Below are positions 45,915-55,193 of a stretch of 64,000 nucleotides of DNA, piece by piece. The DNA lies in contig JAPSLP010000030.1 in assembly GCA_031180665.1 (NCBI GenBank), forward strand, positions 1 to 64,000, written 5' to 3'. Origin of the DNA: Cupriavidus sp. GTDB taxonomy: Bacteria; Pseudomonadota; Gammaproteobacteria; Burkholderiales; Burkholderiaceae. Numbering within the stretch: the stretch's first letter is position 1; the number at the start of each line of letters is the position of its first letter. Both the position numbers and the translations under genes were made by a program. The notes beneath the pieces were generated by a model. It did no database searches. It was not told the origin of the DNA and saw nothing but the letters and a program-made list of their open reading frames with translations.

Positions 45915-46748
45915 CTAATGGACCCAGGCCGAACACCCTGCAGGCGCGACCGTCCCGCTGACGTACATCGCGCCATGCCGGTACAAGCGCAGGCGGTCGA
46001 CCGTCTCGGCGTCGCTGAGCACCCAGACGCCGCCGCGCTGGTCGGTCCAGACGATGCGGGCATCGGTGCCTTCGAGCGCGGTGAACAGATGCGAAGGCGC
46101 GACGCCGGGGCGCATCACGACGGTGGTGGCGTCGATCGGTGCCGCCCGTACCGGGAACAGGTTCAGCGCGGCGCCGAGCAGCGAGCCGCCGACCAGCATG
46201 GCCGCGACCCAGCTCGCCGCCATGCCGGGGCCGCGTGGGCCTGCGCCAGTGCTCGGCCCGACTCCCGTGAGCGTCTTTCGCATCCGGATGCCGACGAGCA
46301 GCGGGATGATGCCGAACAGGAACAGCCACAGCAGATCCCACAGCAAGGGATTGGGCGAGTCCATGCGGATGCGGTGGATGCCGGTGATCCAGTGCGACAG
46401 CACGGCGTCGACCACGTGCCAGACGCCGAAGCCGATCCAGAAGTTGGCCAGCAGACGCCGATTCGCATGCGGGACGGCGAAGGTCTCGCGCGATCGATAC
46501 AGCAGCCACAGCCCGACTGCCGCAATCACGTACATCAGCACGTGGAACAAGCCATCGGCCATCACCTGCACGCGCAGGTCGCCGAGCGCGCCGCGTTCGA
46601 TGCCGGACAGCAGGTGGTGCCACTGCAGGACTTGATGCAGCAGGATGCCGTCGAAGAAGCCGCTCATCGCGAAGCCGAGCGTATAGCCGGCCCATTCGAA
46701 CGCGCGGGGATGGACGGCATCGGTGGGGGAGACGTGGGCGGTCGGCAT
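45915..46748 (-). CDS. DUF2243 integral membrane protein
   Basis: A 277-residue membrane protein with the DUF2243 signature GFFDGILLHQVLQWHHLLS near the N-terminus, histidine-containing helices (LFHVLMYVI, GFGVWHVVDAVLSHWITGIHRIR) and about six spans. Conserved membrane histidines resemble those of haem or metal-binding electron-transfer proteins, but the family has no known function. A C-terminal periplasmic extension of about 90 residues (…VVMRPGVAPSHLF…GAMYVSGTVAPAGCSAWVH) is present. AGGAG lies eight bases before the ATG. Confidence 0.87.
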   Translation of the reverse strand: MPTAHVSPTDAVHPRAFEWAGYTLGFAMSGFFDGILLHQVLQWHHLLSGIERGALGDLRVQVMADGLFHVLMYVIAAVGLWLLYRSRETFAVPHANRRLLANFWIGFGVWHVVDAVLSHWITGIHRIRMDSPNPLLWDLLWLFLFGIIPLLVGIRMRKTLTGVGPSTGAGPRGPGMAASWVAAMLVGGSLLGAALNLFPVRAAPIDATTVVMRPGVAPSHLFTALEGTDARIVWTDQRGGVWVLSDAETVDRLRLYRHGAMYVSGTVAPAGCSAWVH

Positions 46749-46794
46749 GGCAACGCTCCTTCGAATCGAGTCGGAAGCAGTGGCTGCTCAAAGC

Positions 46795-46834
46795 CAAGCG
46801 GGCCGCACCGACATCGGTCGATGAGGCCCGCTTG
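46795..46834 (-). terminator. Hairpin after the small lipoprotein gene
   Basis: CAAGCGGGCC (46795-46804) pairs with GGCCCGCTTG (46825-46834), and a second small stem (ACCGA/TCGGT) fills the loop. It lies 33 bp past the lipoprotein stop on the minus strand. The following bases, GCTTTGAGC, give only a weak U-tract. Confidence 0.45.
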
Positions 46835-46867
46835 AAGCGACTTGCAGTCGCGGATGGACAGCGGCGC

Positions 46868-47098
46868 TCAGCGGGTGCCGCTCGTGCCCGTGGCCGATCC
46901 GCTCGAGGTGCCGGACGAGCTGCCGCTCGTTCCGGTGCTTGTGCCGGTGCCGGACCGGGAGCTGTCGGTCGGCGTTACGGCGCCCGAGCCCGAAACGGAG
47001 CCGGACCCCGACCCCGTGCCGCTGCCGGCCGCGGTACAGCCAGCGAGTCCGCATGCCATGGCAACGGCCATGGCTGCGATAGATGCCATCGTCTTCAT
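46868..47098 (-). CDS. Small Ser/Gly/Thr-rich lipoprotein
   Basis: A 76-residue predicted lipoprotein. Signal MKTMASIAAMAVAMACGLAGC with lipobox LAGC (Cys21), then an almost pure Ser-Gly-Thr tail (GSGTGSGSGSVSGSG … SGTSTGTSGSSSGTSSGSATG) with no fold expected. GGAGG lies eight bases before the ATG. Such tails may act as surface tethers. It resembles many short hypothetical lipoproteins of this lineage. No partner gene is apparent. The lipoprotein signal and ribosome site make it a real gene. Confidence 0.75.
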   Translation of the reverse strand: MKTMASIAAMAVAMACGLAGCTAAGSGTGSGSGSVSGSGAVTPTDSSRSGTGTSTGTSGSSSGTSSGSATGTSGTR

Positions 47099-47454
47099 AT
47101 TGTTTTCCTCCAGCGGTGCGCTAAGTCCCCGTAGCGCTGACATGAACCCCGCGATTGGGGGCCGCCCGTCAATATGCAATCGGCGTTCCAATCCACGGCT
47201 GCCAGCGCAGCGATGGTACGGGTCTGCCGCTGTCGCGGGAGCAAACCATGCCGGCAGGGTAAGACATACCAAGGCTTGTAAGCTTTGCCAGCGGACGTGG
47301 TAATCGCGATGCACTTGGTTGCGAGCAGGAAGCGGCAGCCTGGGCGTAGCGGTGCGGCCGGGATGGTGGCCGGCGGGCAGGCAGCTTGATGTGGGAACGC
47401 CGCGGCCACATTGCATGGCCTGCCGAAAACGTAGAAGCAAAGCGCCAAAGAAAA
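47099..47454. other. Gene-free region left of tRNA-Phe
   Basis: About 355 bp between the small lipoprotein start and the tRNA terminator. I see no gene, repeat or clear promoter in it. The lipoprotein promoter should lie within its left 150 bp. Confidence 0.4.
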
Positions 47455-47478
47455 ACGGACGCCGAAGCGTCCGTTTTT
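47455..47478 (-). terminator. Rho-independent terminator of tRNA-Phe
   Basis: ACGGACGC, loop CGAA, GCGTCCGT (47455-47474) with a T run on one side and an A run on the other, so it is a bidirectional-looking hairpin. On the minus strand it begins 11 bases after the tRNA 3' end and is followed by TTTTTC. Confidence 0.88.
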
Positions 47479-47488
47479 CCTTTCAACC

Positions 47489-47564
47489 TGGTGGCCTGGG
47501 ACGGAATCGAACCGCCGACACAAGGATTTTCAATCCTCTGCTCTACCGACTGAGCTACCGGGCC
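47489..47564 (-). tRNA. tRNA-Phe (anticodon GAA)
   Basis: A 76-nt tRNA on the minus strand, GGCCCGG…GGCCACCA with the CCA encoded. The D-arm GCTCAGTCGGTAGAGC, the anticodon loop GATTGAAAATC with GAA, and the T-arm GGTTCGATTCC are all present. One C:A mismatch sits in the acceptor stem. It has its own strong promoter and terminator and lies 66 bp downstream of the ntrX stop. Confidence 0.97.
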
Positions 47565-47575
47565 AAAGAAGCGAA

Positions 47576-47604
47576 ACTATAACAGCGGGCATGGGACTGG
47601 TCAA
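47576..47604 (-). promoter_or_regulatory. Promoter of tRNA-Phe
   Basis: On the minus strand TTGACC (47604-47599), a 17-bp spacer and TATAGT (47581-47576), ending 12 bp before the mature tRNA 5' end. A near-consensus sigma-70 promoter. Confidence 0.88.
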
Positions 47605-47630
47605 CCCCCTGCCGGCTCGAATCGTCATCG

Positions 47631-48323
47631 TTACTGCTCGGCCGGCTCTGGCTTGTTGCGGCTCAGCTCGACGCCGAGCTGCTTGAGCTTGCGATACAGG
47701 TGGGTACGCTCCAGGCCGGTCTTCTCGGCCACGCGCGTCATGCTGCCGTGCTCGCGCAGCAGGTGGTATTCGAAGTAGGCGCGCTCGAACATGTCGCGCG
47801 CCTCGCGCAGCGGCATGTCGAAGGAGAACTGCATTTCGGCTTCCGGTACGCGCTGCGGCGTGCCGTTGGCCGCGGCCTCCGTCGGCGATGTCTCGGCGGC
47901 ACGGACCGCAGGCTCGGCAGCCGGTGTCGCCGGCGCAGCAGCGGCGCGCGGACGTTCCTGGCCGCGTGCCAGGCCCTGCTCCACGGCGGACAGCAGCTTC
48001 TGCAGCGCGATCGGTTTTTCCAGGAAATTGAGTGCGCCGATCTTGGTCGCTTCCACCGCGGTATCGATGGTCGCGTGCCCGGACATCATGATCACGGGCA
48101 TCGTCAGCTGGCCTTGCGAGGACCATTCCTTGAGCAGCGTCACACCGTCGGTGTCCGGCATCCAGATATCGAGCAGCACCAGGTCGGGCGTATTGCCGGC
48201 ACGGTATTCACGGGCTTGTTGCGCGTTTTCGGCTACTTCGACTACATGGCCTTCGTCGCTGAGGATTTCCGAGAGCAGTTCACGGATACCCATTTCGTCG
48301 TCGACTACGAGGATGGTTGCCAT
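47631..48323 (-). CDS. ntrX: NtrX-like response regulator without AAA+ domain
   Basis: A 230-residue regulator: receiver (ILVVDDEMGIREL, phosphoacceptor in LVLLDIWMPDTDG, EKPIALQKLL), an Ala/Pro/Glu-rich linker of about 45 residues, then a Fis-type helix-turn-helix (SMTRVAEKTGLERTHLYRKLKQLGVELS). Classical NtrX has a sigma-54 AAA+ module of about 240 residues between these parts. Here it is absent, and no GAFTGA or Walker motifs occur. So it cannot open RpoN promoters itself and more likely works as a repressor or a sigma-70 regulator. It is co-transcribed with ntrY, 56 bp upstream. Confidence 0.9.
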   Translation of the reverse strand: MATILVVDDEMGIRELLSEILSDEGHVVEVAENAQQAREYRAGNTPDLVLLDIWMPDTDGVTLLKEWSSQGQLTMPVIMMSGHATIDTAVEATKIGALNFLEKPIALQKLLSAVEQGLARGQERPRAAAAPATPAAEPAVRAAETSPTEAAANGTPQRVPEAEMQFSFDMPLREARDMFERAYFEYHLLREHGSMTRVAEKTGLERTHLYRKLKQLGVELSRNKPEPAEQ

Positions 48324-48379
48324 ACTTTCCTCTTAACCCCTCCGCGGCGTTCCGGGTCGGACCGCATCATCATGCATCA

Positions 48380-50839
48380 CTATGCCAGCTTGGCGAACAG
48401 GATGGATATCTGGGCGCCGGCGACTTCGGTGCCCTCCATGCGGTTGCGCAGTTCGATGCGCGCCCCATGTTCGTCAATGATCTTCTTCACCATCGCAAGA
48501 CCCAGACCCGTCCCCTTGGCCTTGGTCGTCACGTATGGCTCGAACGCGCGGCTGAGGATGCGCGGGGCGAACCCCGGACCATTGTCAGCGATGGTCAGCT
48601 TGACAGCCTGGCGGCTTTCGCCGGCAGGATCTTTGTATTCTACAGTCTCGGTGTGCAGAGCGATACAAGGCGCCGGACGGCCCGCTGCCACGTTCTCCGC
48701 GACCGCATCCTGCGCATTCTGCAGCAGATTGTGTATCACCTGCCGAAGCTGGGTCGGATCGCCCTTGATGTCGGGCAGGTCATCAGCCAGCGCCGGATGA
48801 ATCACGGGATGCTCGTGCAGGCCGGGATCGTCGATCCCGTACAGATGCAGGACCTCGGCGACCAGCGCATTGAGCTGCAGCGTCTGCAGCATCGCCGGCG
48901 GCGTGCGGGCGTAGTCGCGGAAATCGTCGACCATGCGCTTCATCGCCGCCACCTGGTTAACGATCGTGGTGGCCCCGCGCTTTAGCACGTCGGCGTCATT
49001 GCCTTCGAGCTTGGGCGCGAGCTTCATCTGCAGCCGCTCCGCCGACAGCTGGATGGGCGTCAGCGGGTTCTTGATTTCGTGCGCGAGGCGCCGGGCCACT
49101 TCGCCCCATGCGACCGACCGTTGAGCCGAAATCACATCGGAAATATCGTCGAACACGACCACGTAGCCCGGTTCGGCATGATCGCTGATATGGTCGCCGC
49201 CCGGCAGCCGCGCGCCGCGCACCAGCAGTGTCAGCGGTTGCTCCTCGTCGCCGTGCGGCAGCTCGATCTGCTTCTGCCAGTGCGCGGCGCCGCCGAGCAC
49301 CTCGCTGGTGCTCTGCTCGGAGAAGGCCTGCCGCACGATTTCGCCGAACGCGGCCATGCCCGGAATGGCCTCGACGGGATGGCCGATGGTCGGCCCCAGC
49401 GGCTGCCCGAAGATGCGTTCGGCACCGGGATTGGCGGTCACCAGCGAGAAGCGCCGGTCCATCACCAGCACCCCTGCGGTCAGGTTCTGCAGCACGCTTT
49501 CGAGGAAGGCCTTGGATTGCTCGAGCGCCGCGCGATTCTGCTCGACCGCCAGGCGCGCGTCCGCCAGCTGGCGCGTCATCATGTTGAACTGCTGGGTCAG
49601 CATGCCCAGTTCATCGCGGCTCTTGAGCTCGCGCTTAGGCGACAGATCGCCTTCGGCGACTTCCTTGGTTCCCTGCAGCAGCATCAGCAACGGCCGCGCC
49701 AGCTGGCCGCCCAGCAGCAGCGCCAGCATCACGGCGATGAACACCGCGAGGAACAGCGTCAGCGTCAGCGTGCCGATATACATCTTGCGCAGGCCGGTGC
49801 GGCCCAGCGCCTTTTCCTGGTAGTCCTGATAGGCGCGCTGGACTTCGTCGGCATTGCGTGCAAGCACGGCGGGGACCGGATGCACGATCTGCAGATAGCG
49901 TTCCTCGCGCACCGTATCGCCGATCAGCCCGAAGCCCGACGACGGATAGTCCTCGGCGCGCCGCTCCAGCGACAGGCCCGAGCCCGCCCAGCGGTCCTTG
50001 CCCGCGGGACGTGGCGGCGCGCCCAGCGACGACTCGTCGGCCGGTGCCGCGGGGCCGAGCGGAATGATCACGCGCAGCCGGTACAGGTGATTGGCATCGG
50101 CGCGCTCGGTTTGCGGATGACCGTCGCTGCCGCCGTCCGTGCCCGGATCGGTGCCGCCCTCCACCGCTGCATAGCCGCCCGCGAGCCGCGCCTGCTCGAC
50201 CAGCACGCCGGACGGCAGGCTCGGCACCAGCATCGCGTAATTGCTCGACGCGGAGGCGATCACGCGCCCGCCGCCGGTGAAGATCGAGGCCTCCTGCACG
50301 CCGTATTGCTCGCGCAGCCGGTTCAGTTGCAGCGAGTTGGTGGGTTCGCTGGCGCTGATGATCTGGTCGCTCATCTGCCGCGCCTTGGCTTGCAGATCGG
50401 CCAGCGCGCTGTCGATGGTGGAGCGGCCCAGATTGAGGCCCGCCTCGAGCGCGGTCTCGACACGCACGTCGAACCACGATTCGATGCTGCGCGAGACGAA
50501 TTGCAGCGACACCAGGTAGATCAACACGCCGGGCAGCACGCCGACGATGCCGAAGAACAGCGCCAGCTTGGTCATCAGCCGCGTGCCGAACTTGCCGCGG
50601 CGATAGCGGACCCACAGCGCCACCGCGAGTGCGCCGATGATCAGCACCATCAGCACGCCGATCACCAGATTGATCTTGTACAGCAGTGTGAAATAGCGGT
50701 CGAAGAATTCGGTGTTGGCCGAGGCCGCCGCCAACAGCACCACCAGCACCAGCGCCAGGAAGACGATGGTGCCGGCGACCACGCGGCTCAGTACCCGGCG
50801 AAGCCGGCTGTCGAGCACGCTGTTCAGCGGGGAGATCAT
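48380..50839 (-). CDS. ntrY: NtrY-like membrane sensor histidine kinase
   Basis: An 819-residue kinase. Three N-terminal spans, a periplasmic region of about 260 residues, a further span (LTLTLFLAVFIAVMLALLLGGQL), HAMP, PAS, then H-box RLAHEIKNPLTPIQLSAERL and ATP-binding motifs (HNLLQNAQDAV, DNGPGF, GTGLGLAMVKKI). NtrYX systems sense nitrogen or redox/envelope cues. The ATG overlaps the DUF4390 stop (ATGA), and rsmB lies upstream, an arrangement I recall as conserved in beta-proteobacteria. Confidence 0.94.
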   Translation of the reverse strand: MISPLNSVLDSRLRRVLSRVVAGTIVFLALVLVVLLAAASANTEFFDRYFTLLYKINLVIGVLMVLIIGALAVALWVRYRRGKFGTRLMTKLALFFGIVGVLPGVLIYLVSLQFVSRSIESWFDVRVETALEAGLNLGRSTIDSALADLQAKARQMSDQIISASEPTNSLQLNRLREQYGVQEASIFTGGGRVIASASSNYAMLVPSLPSGVLVEQARLAGGYAAVEGGTDPGTDGGSDGHPQTERADANHLYRLRVIIPLGPAAPADESSLGAPPRPAGKDRWAGSGLSLERRAEDYPSSGFGLIGDTVREERYLQIVHPVPAVLARNADEVQRAYQDYQEKALGRTGLRKMYIGTLTLTLFLAVFIAVMLALLLGGQLARPLLMLLQGTKEVAEGDLSPKRELKSRDELGMLTQQFNMMTRQLADARLAVEQNRAALEQSKAFLESVLQNLTAGVLVMDRRFSLVTANPGAERIFGQPLGPTIGHPVEAIPGMAAFGEIVRQAFSEQSTSEVLGGAAHWQKQIELPHGDEEQPLTLLVRGARLPGGDHISDHAEPGYVVVFDDISDVISAQRSVAWGEVARRLAHEIKNPLTPIQLSAERLQMKLAPKLEGNDADVLKRGATTIVNQVAAMKRMVDDFRDYARTPPAMLQTLQLNALVAEVLHLYGIDDPGLHEHPVIHPALADDLPDIKGDPTQLRQVIHNLLQNAQDAVAENVAAGRPAPCIALHTETVEYKDPAGESRQAVKLTIADNGPGFAPRILSRAFEPYVTTKAKGTGLGLAMVKKIIDEHGARIELRNRMEGTEVAGAQISILFAKLA

Positions 50840-51849
50840 GGTTTGGCGACCAGCGACGACAGCGACATCGGTGCCAGCATGCCGGCGACCGGGCGCCCGA
50901 AGGCCGGCGATGGCGGACGGGCGTTGCCGATACCCGGGGCGGAGGCAGGCGAGGTATTGGGCGCGGAGGCAGGGGCAGGTGCGCTACCCGGAGCGCTGCC
51001 CGGGGCGGACGGCGGCATCGACGCCGGAGCCGGGCTCTGTCCCGGTGCGGCCGCGGCCGGCGAAGCGTTCGCGGGCGAGGCGGCATGTCCGTTCGCCGGT
51101 CCGGGCGTTGGCGCGGGCGGCGAAGCCGGGGCGGCGGGTGCAACTGGTGCAGCGGGCGCCGGCGCTGCGGGGGGCGGCGCCGGCGCAGCTTCGGCTACCG
51201 GCGTATAGGCGAAGCGGCGCCAGTCGGACGACAGATTCCAGTCGCGCGTATTGACCGCATTGATCTGGAATGGCTTGGGCAGTTGCGACAGGTCCAGCCG
51301 CATGCGGACCTCGGCCTGGTATGGCACGCCGAGCTTGACGTCGCCGCGCTCGAACACGCGCCAGCCACGCACCTGCTTGATGAAATCGAGCGCGCCTTTC
51401 AGGCGCATGAAGGGCAATTGCAGTCCGCCGGTCGAGACCCGGTACTGCCGCGTCAGCGGATGGAAGGTCAGCCTGACGCTGCGGCTGGTGCTGACCGGCT
51501 TTTCGTCGAACCAGTACCAGCGCGGGCGGCTCAGCTGGAAATCCACCGCGAAATACAAGGGGATGCCCTTGTGCAAGGCGTCCTCCAGTGCCGGCGACAA
51601 TTCGAAGTCGAAGCCGGCATTCAGCTCGAAGCCGCCGTCCTGATATTCGACGCGCGCCTCGCGTATTTCGATGTTCTGTGCCTGCCCGACGCGCGGCGAT
51701 AACGCGCCCGCGCAAAGGACCAGCACCATCAGAAGCAGCCACGCGAGCCGGCGCAACGCGGCCACGCCGATACCGGCCTGGTCTGCTGCGGATCCGCACG
51801 CCTTGTCGTCATGGGCACGGAGGACGGACAAGCGAAGCGGTGCGAGCAT
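50836..51849 (-). CDS. DUF4390 exported protein with long Pro/Ala tail
   Basis: A 337-residue protein from ATG 51849. A hydrophobic export signal (LRRLAWLLLMVLVLCAGALSPRVGQAQ) is followed by the DUF4390 domain (IEIREARVEYQDGGFELNAGFDFELSP … PRWYWFDEK … GVPYQAEVRMRLDLSQLPKPFQINAVN … WNLSSDWRRF). After that come about 150 residues of Pro/Ala/Ser low-complexity sequence (PGSAPGSAPAPASAP-like), whereas I expect the family to end near 190-200 residues. It is four bases after the rsmB stop and overlaps ntrY, so it is part of the rsmB–DUF4390–ntrY–ntrX unit. Function unknown; the constant linkage suggests an NtrY-associated periplasmic role. Confidence 0.87.
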   Translation of the reverse strand: MLAPLRLSVLRAHDDKACGSAADQAGIGVAALRRLAWLLLMVLVLCAGALSPRVGQAQNIEIREARVEYQDGGFELNAGFDFELSPALEDALHKGIPLYFAVDFQLSRPRWYWFDEKPVSTSRSVRLTFHPLTRQYRVSTGGLQLPFMRLKGALDFIKQVRGWRVFERGDVKLGVPYQAEVRMRLDLSQLPKPFQINAVNTRDWNLSSDWRRFAYTPVAEAAPAPPPAAPAPAAPVAPAAPASPPAPTPGPANGHAASPANASPAAAAPGQSPAPASMPPSAPGSAPGSAPAPASAPNTSPASAPGIGNARPPSPAFGRPVAGMLAPMSLSSLVAKP

Positions 51850-51853
51850 CGGA

Positions 51854-53227
51854 TCAGAGGCGTTTCTGGAAGCGGGCGTAGAAGAAACCGTCGTGGTCCG
51901 ACGGCAGGCCATCGTGGCTGCCGTTCCCGCCATCAGCCACGCCATTTGGGATGCTGCCGGGCAGCAGCTGGCCGGGCGCCTGCAATCGTATCGCATCTGG
52001 TAGCTGGGCACCAAACCAGCGCGCCTGCTCCTCGCCCTCCGTTGGGAAAATAGAACAAGTCACATACACCAGAATGCCGCCCGGTTTGAGCAGCGGCCAC
52101 AGCTGCGAGACGATGCGGCGCTGCTCGTTGACGAGCTTGCCCAGATCGCTTTCGCGGCGCAGCCAGCGGATATCGGGATGGCGGCGCACGATCCCCGAGG
52201 CCGAGCAGGGAACGTCGGCAAGGATGCGGTCGTATTGCCTGCCGTCCCACCAGGCTTGCGGCCGGCTGGCATCGCCGATCACGACTTGCGCGCGCTGCTG
52301 CAGCCGCGCGAGATTCTCGTCGATGCGCTGGGCGCGCGCGGCATCGCTCTCGACCGCAGTCAGCTCCACATCGGCCAGTTCGAGCAGATGGCCGGTCTTG
52401 CCGCCGGGCGCGGCGCAGGCATCGAGCACGCGCTGGCCATCGGCAATCTCGAGCAGCGGCGCGGCAAGCTGCGCGCCGGCGTCCTGCACGGAGACCTCGC
52501 CATTGTCGAAGCCGGGCACCTGCGCCACCGGCAGCGCGCGCGCCAGGCGCACGGCCTGCGGGCCGACGCGTTCGGCGGCGATGCCGGCGGCGGCGAGCCG
52601 GGCCAGATAGTCGTCGAGCGACACGCGCGCGGTATTGACCCGCAGCGTCATCGGCGGCCGCTCGCTGGCGCTGCCCGCGAGCGCCTGCCAGCGGTCGGGA
52701 TAGGCCTCGCGCAGCAGGCGCAGCCACCATGCCGGCAGGTTCCAGCGTGCCTCCTCGTCGCGGCGCACTTCGGCCAGCAGGGCCTCGCGCTCGCGCAGGA
52801 AGCGCCGCAGTACCGCATTGACCATGCCGCGCGCATGCGCCGACTTCGGATCGGAAGCGGCGGCGTTGACGGCCTGGTCCACCACGGTGAAGGCCGCATA
52901 GCCGCCCTGCCCGCCGTCTTGTCCCTGTTCCTTGTCGCCCTCGATCAGCAGCGTCAGCGCGACCGCGAGCAGCGAATCGACCAGCGCGCCCGGCGGGCGC
53001 GACACCATGCGCGTGACCAGCGCCCGCACCGTGCCGAACTGGCGCATGGTGCGATAGGCGAGGTCCTGCAGCGCGCCGCGCGCGCTGGCGTCACGCGTAC
53101 GCTCGAGCCGGTACTGCGCGCAGGCGGCATCGATGGCCTGCGGCAGCGCGCTGCCCTCGTTGACGCCGCGCACCGCGGCCGCGGCGGCGAGCATCTGGAA
53201 GGCAAGGGAATCGGGAGGCAAACGCAT
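51854..53227 (-). CDS. rsmB: 16S rRNA (cytosine-967 C5) methyltransferase
   Basis: A 457-residue rRNA methyltransferase. The N-terminal NusB-like RNA-binding domain (about residues 1-170) is followed by a SAM-dependent domain with VLDACAAPGGKTGHLLEL, the DVPCSASG catalytic loop and the VTCSIFPTEGEEQ cysteine motif. It methylates C967 of 16S rRNA. A Gly/Gln-rich insert (EGDKEQGQDGGQGGYAAF) interrupts the NusB-like part. The start at 53227 lacks a strong ribosome site but matches the family N-terminus (MRLPPDSLAFQML). It lies between htpX and DUF4390. Confidence 0.94.
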   Translation of the reverse strand: MRLPPDSLAFQMLAAAAAVRGVNEGSALPQAIDAACAQYRLERTRDASARGALQDLAYRTMRQFGTVRALVTRMVSRPPGALVDSLLAVALTLLIEGDKEQGQDGGQGGYAAFTVVDQAVNAAASDPKSAHARGMVNAVLRRFLREREALLAEVRRDEEARWNLPAWWLRLLREAYPDRWQALAGSASERPPMTLRVNTARVSLDDYLARLAAAGIAAERVGPQAVRLARALPVAQVPGFDNGEVSVQDAGAQLAAPLLEIADGQRVLDACAAPGGKTGHLLELADVELTAVESDAARAQRIDENLARLQQRAQVVIGDASRPQAWWDGRQYDRILADVPCSASGIVRRHPDIRWLRRESDLGKLVNEQRRIVSQLWPLLKPGGILVYVTCSIFPTEGEEQARWFGAQLPDAIRLQAPGQLLPGSIPNGVADGGNGSHDGLPSDHDGFFYARFQKRL

Positions 53228-53455
53228 GGATCGGACACCGTGAGGAAACGAACAAGGAAGACGCGTCAAAGCGCGCGGTAATGCAGTCGGAGCGCGCCGC
53301 GGACGAACATCGCGCAGCGCGTGCGGGCATCGCGCGGGCATCAAAAAGCCCGCCGGCTCGCAGGGAGCACGGCGGGCAGTTTACCCTGTCGGCACCAGGC
53401 GACCGCGGTGGCGGCGGGCGCGCGGCGCCAATCAAACCGTCGATCGGCGCTTCAT

Positions 53456-54316
53456 TCAGACCGGATACGTGCCGGTCTGCGCCATCTGCATCAGCCGCGC
53501 GACCCGCTCCTCGGTGGACGGGTGCGTCGAGAACAGATTGGCGATGCCGCCGCCCGACAGCGGGTTCAGGATCATCATCTGCGCGGTGGCCGGATGCTGT
53601 TCGGCCGCCTGGAACGGAATGCCGCGCGCGTAGCGGTCGATCTTGTCCAGCGCCATCGCCAGCGCCTGCGGATCGCCGCTGATCTCGGCGCCGCCGCGAT
53701 CGGCCTCGAATTCGCGGGCGCGCGAAATCGCCATCTGGATCAGCGAGGCGGCCAGCGGGGCCAGGATCGCCATCGCGATGCTGGCGATCGCGTTGGCCGG
53801 GCGCCCTTCCTCGTCGCGTCCGCCGAAGAACATCGCGAAGTTGGCCAGCGCCGCGATCGCACCGGCCATGGTGGCCGCGATCGTGGAGATCAGGATGTCG
53901 CGATGTTTGACGTGCGCAAGCTCGTGCGCCATCACGCCGCGCAGTTCGCGGTTGCTCAGCACGCGCAGGATGCCGGTGGTCGCCGCGACCGCGGCGTTCT
54001 CGGGATTGCGGCCGGTGGCAAAGGCGTTGGGCGCGTCCTCGTCGATCAGGTAGACGCGCGGCATCGGCAAGCCGGCGCGCTGCGCCAGTTCCTGCACCAT
54101 GCCGTAGAACTGCGGGGCACTGGCCGCATCGACTTCCCGCGCGTTGTACATGCGCAGGACCATCTTGTCCGAGAACCAGTACGAGAAGAAATTCATGCCG
54201 AGCGCCATCAGCAGCGCGAACATCATGCCGCTGCGGCCGCCGATCATGCCCCCGATGACGATGAACAGCGCCGTGATGGCCGCCATCAGCATGAAGGTCT
54301 TGACCCAGTTGAACAT
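53456..54316 (-). CDS. htpX: Membrane zinc protease HtpX
   Basis: A 286-residue M48-family membrane metalloprotease involved in inner-membrane protein quality control. Two N-terminal spans (residues 7-25 and 31-47) precede the zinc site HELAH (131-135), with the third ligand in [10 protein letters not shown]. Two more hydrophobic segments lie between. GGAG is found ten bases before the ATG. The start at 54316 gives the standard [11 protein letters not shown] beginning. It lies between the LysE-family gene and rsmB on the same strand. Confidence 0.95.
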   Translation of the reverse strand: MFNWVKTFMLMAAITALFIVIGGMIGGRSGMMFALLMALGMNFFSYWFSDKMVLRMYNAREVDAASAPQFYGMVQELAQRAGLPMPRVYLIDEDAPNAFATGRNPENAAVAATTGILRVLSNRELRGVMAHELAHVKHRDILISTIAATMAGAIAALANFAMFFGGRDEEGRPANAIASIAMAILAPLAASLIQMAISRAREFEADRGGAEISGDPQALAMALDKIDRYARGIPFQAAEQHPATAQMMILNPLSGGGIANLFSTHPSTEERVARLMQMAQTGTYPV

Positions 54317-54478
54317 TGCCGTGGTCTCCGTGGTAACGCCGTCGCCCGCCTGGCGCGCCGTGCTTGCGCCGCTGTGTTGCCGCCGCATCCGGCGCCCGCG
54401 TGCGATCGTGCGGTGACGGTTAGATAGGGCCCGGGCCGCTAAATTCAATGCCGGCAAGGGTTTTTGCCGGCCGCGGCG

Positions 54479-55129
54479 CTAGCGCTGCGTCATCGCCAGG
54501 CGCGCGCCCAGGCCGATGAAGGCGGCGCCGATCACGCGGTCGAGCCAGCACTTCAGGCGCGGCGCTTCGCTGGCCCGGCGCGTCAGCGTGCCGGCCATCC
54601 ACGCGACCATCGAGTTCCAGACCGTCGACATCGCCACCATGATCGCGCCCAGCGCAAGGAAGGCCAGCGCCTGCCGGCCGGCGCGCGGATCGACGAACTG
54701 CGGGAAGAACGACACGAAGAACAGGATCACCTTCGGATTGAGCACGTTGGTCAGAAACCCCTGCATGAACAGCGCGCGCAGGCTGCGGCGGTCGGTGGCG
54801 ATGGCGCGAGCGGGAGCCCCGGCGCCAGGCGCCGGCGTGCGCCAGCTCGCCCACAGCAGCCGCAGGCCCAGCCAGGCCAGATAGGCGCCGCCCGCATACT
54901 TGATCGCGGTAAAGGCCACCGGCGAGGCGGCCAGCACCGCGGTCAGCCCGAACGCGGTCGCCAGCGCATGCACACAGCAGCCGGCGCTGACGCCGAGTGA
55001 CGACATCACGCCCGCGGCGCGGCCCTGTGCCACGCTGCGCCCGACGATGTAGGCGGTATCGGGTCCGGGCGTCACGTTCAGCAGAAACACGGCGCCGATG
55101 AACAACGGCAGGTCGACAATGCCCAGCAT
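54479..55129 (-). CDS. LysE/RhtB-family amino acid exporter
   Basis: A 216-residue inner-membrane exporter with the family hallmark near the N-terminus (LLNVTPGPDTAYIVGRSVAQG) and LTNVLNPKVILFFVSFFPQFV in the middle. About six spans. The exported amino acid cannot be read from sequence. It lies between fmt and htpX on the same strand. Confidence 0.9.
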   Translation of the reverse strand: MLGIVDLPLFIGAVFLLNVTPGPDTAYIVGRSVAQGRAAGVMSSLGVSAGCCVHALATAFGLTAVLAASPVAFTAIKYAGGAYLAWLGLRLLWASWRTPAPGAGAPARAIATDRRSLRALFMQGFLTNVLNPKVILFFVSFFPQFVDPRAGRQALAFLALGAIMVAMSTVWNSMVAWMAGTLTRRASEAPRLKCWLDRVIGAAFIGLGARLAMTQR

Positions 55130-55193
55130 GATGGTCGGTCCTCGCGGAAATGGTTCGCCCGAATTATGTCGCGCTATGCGGCGCTATGCCCGG

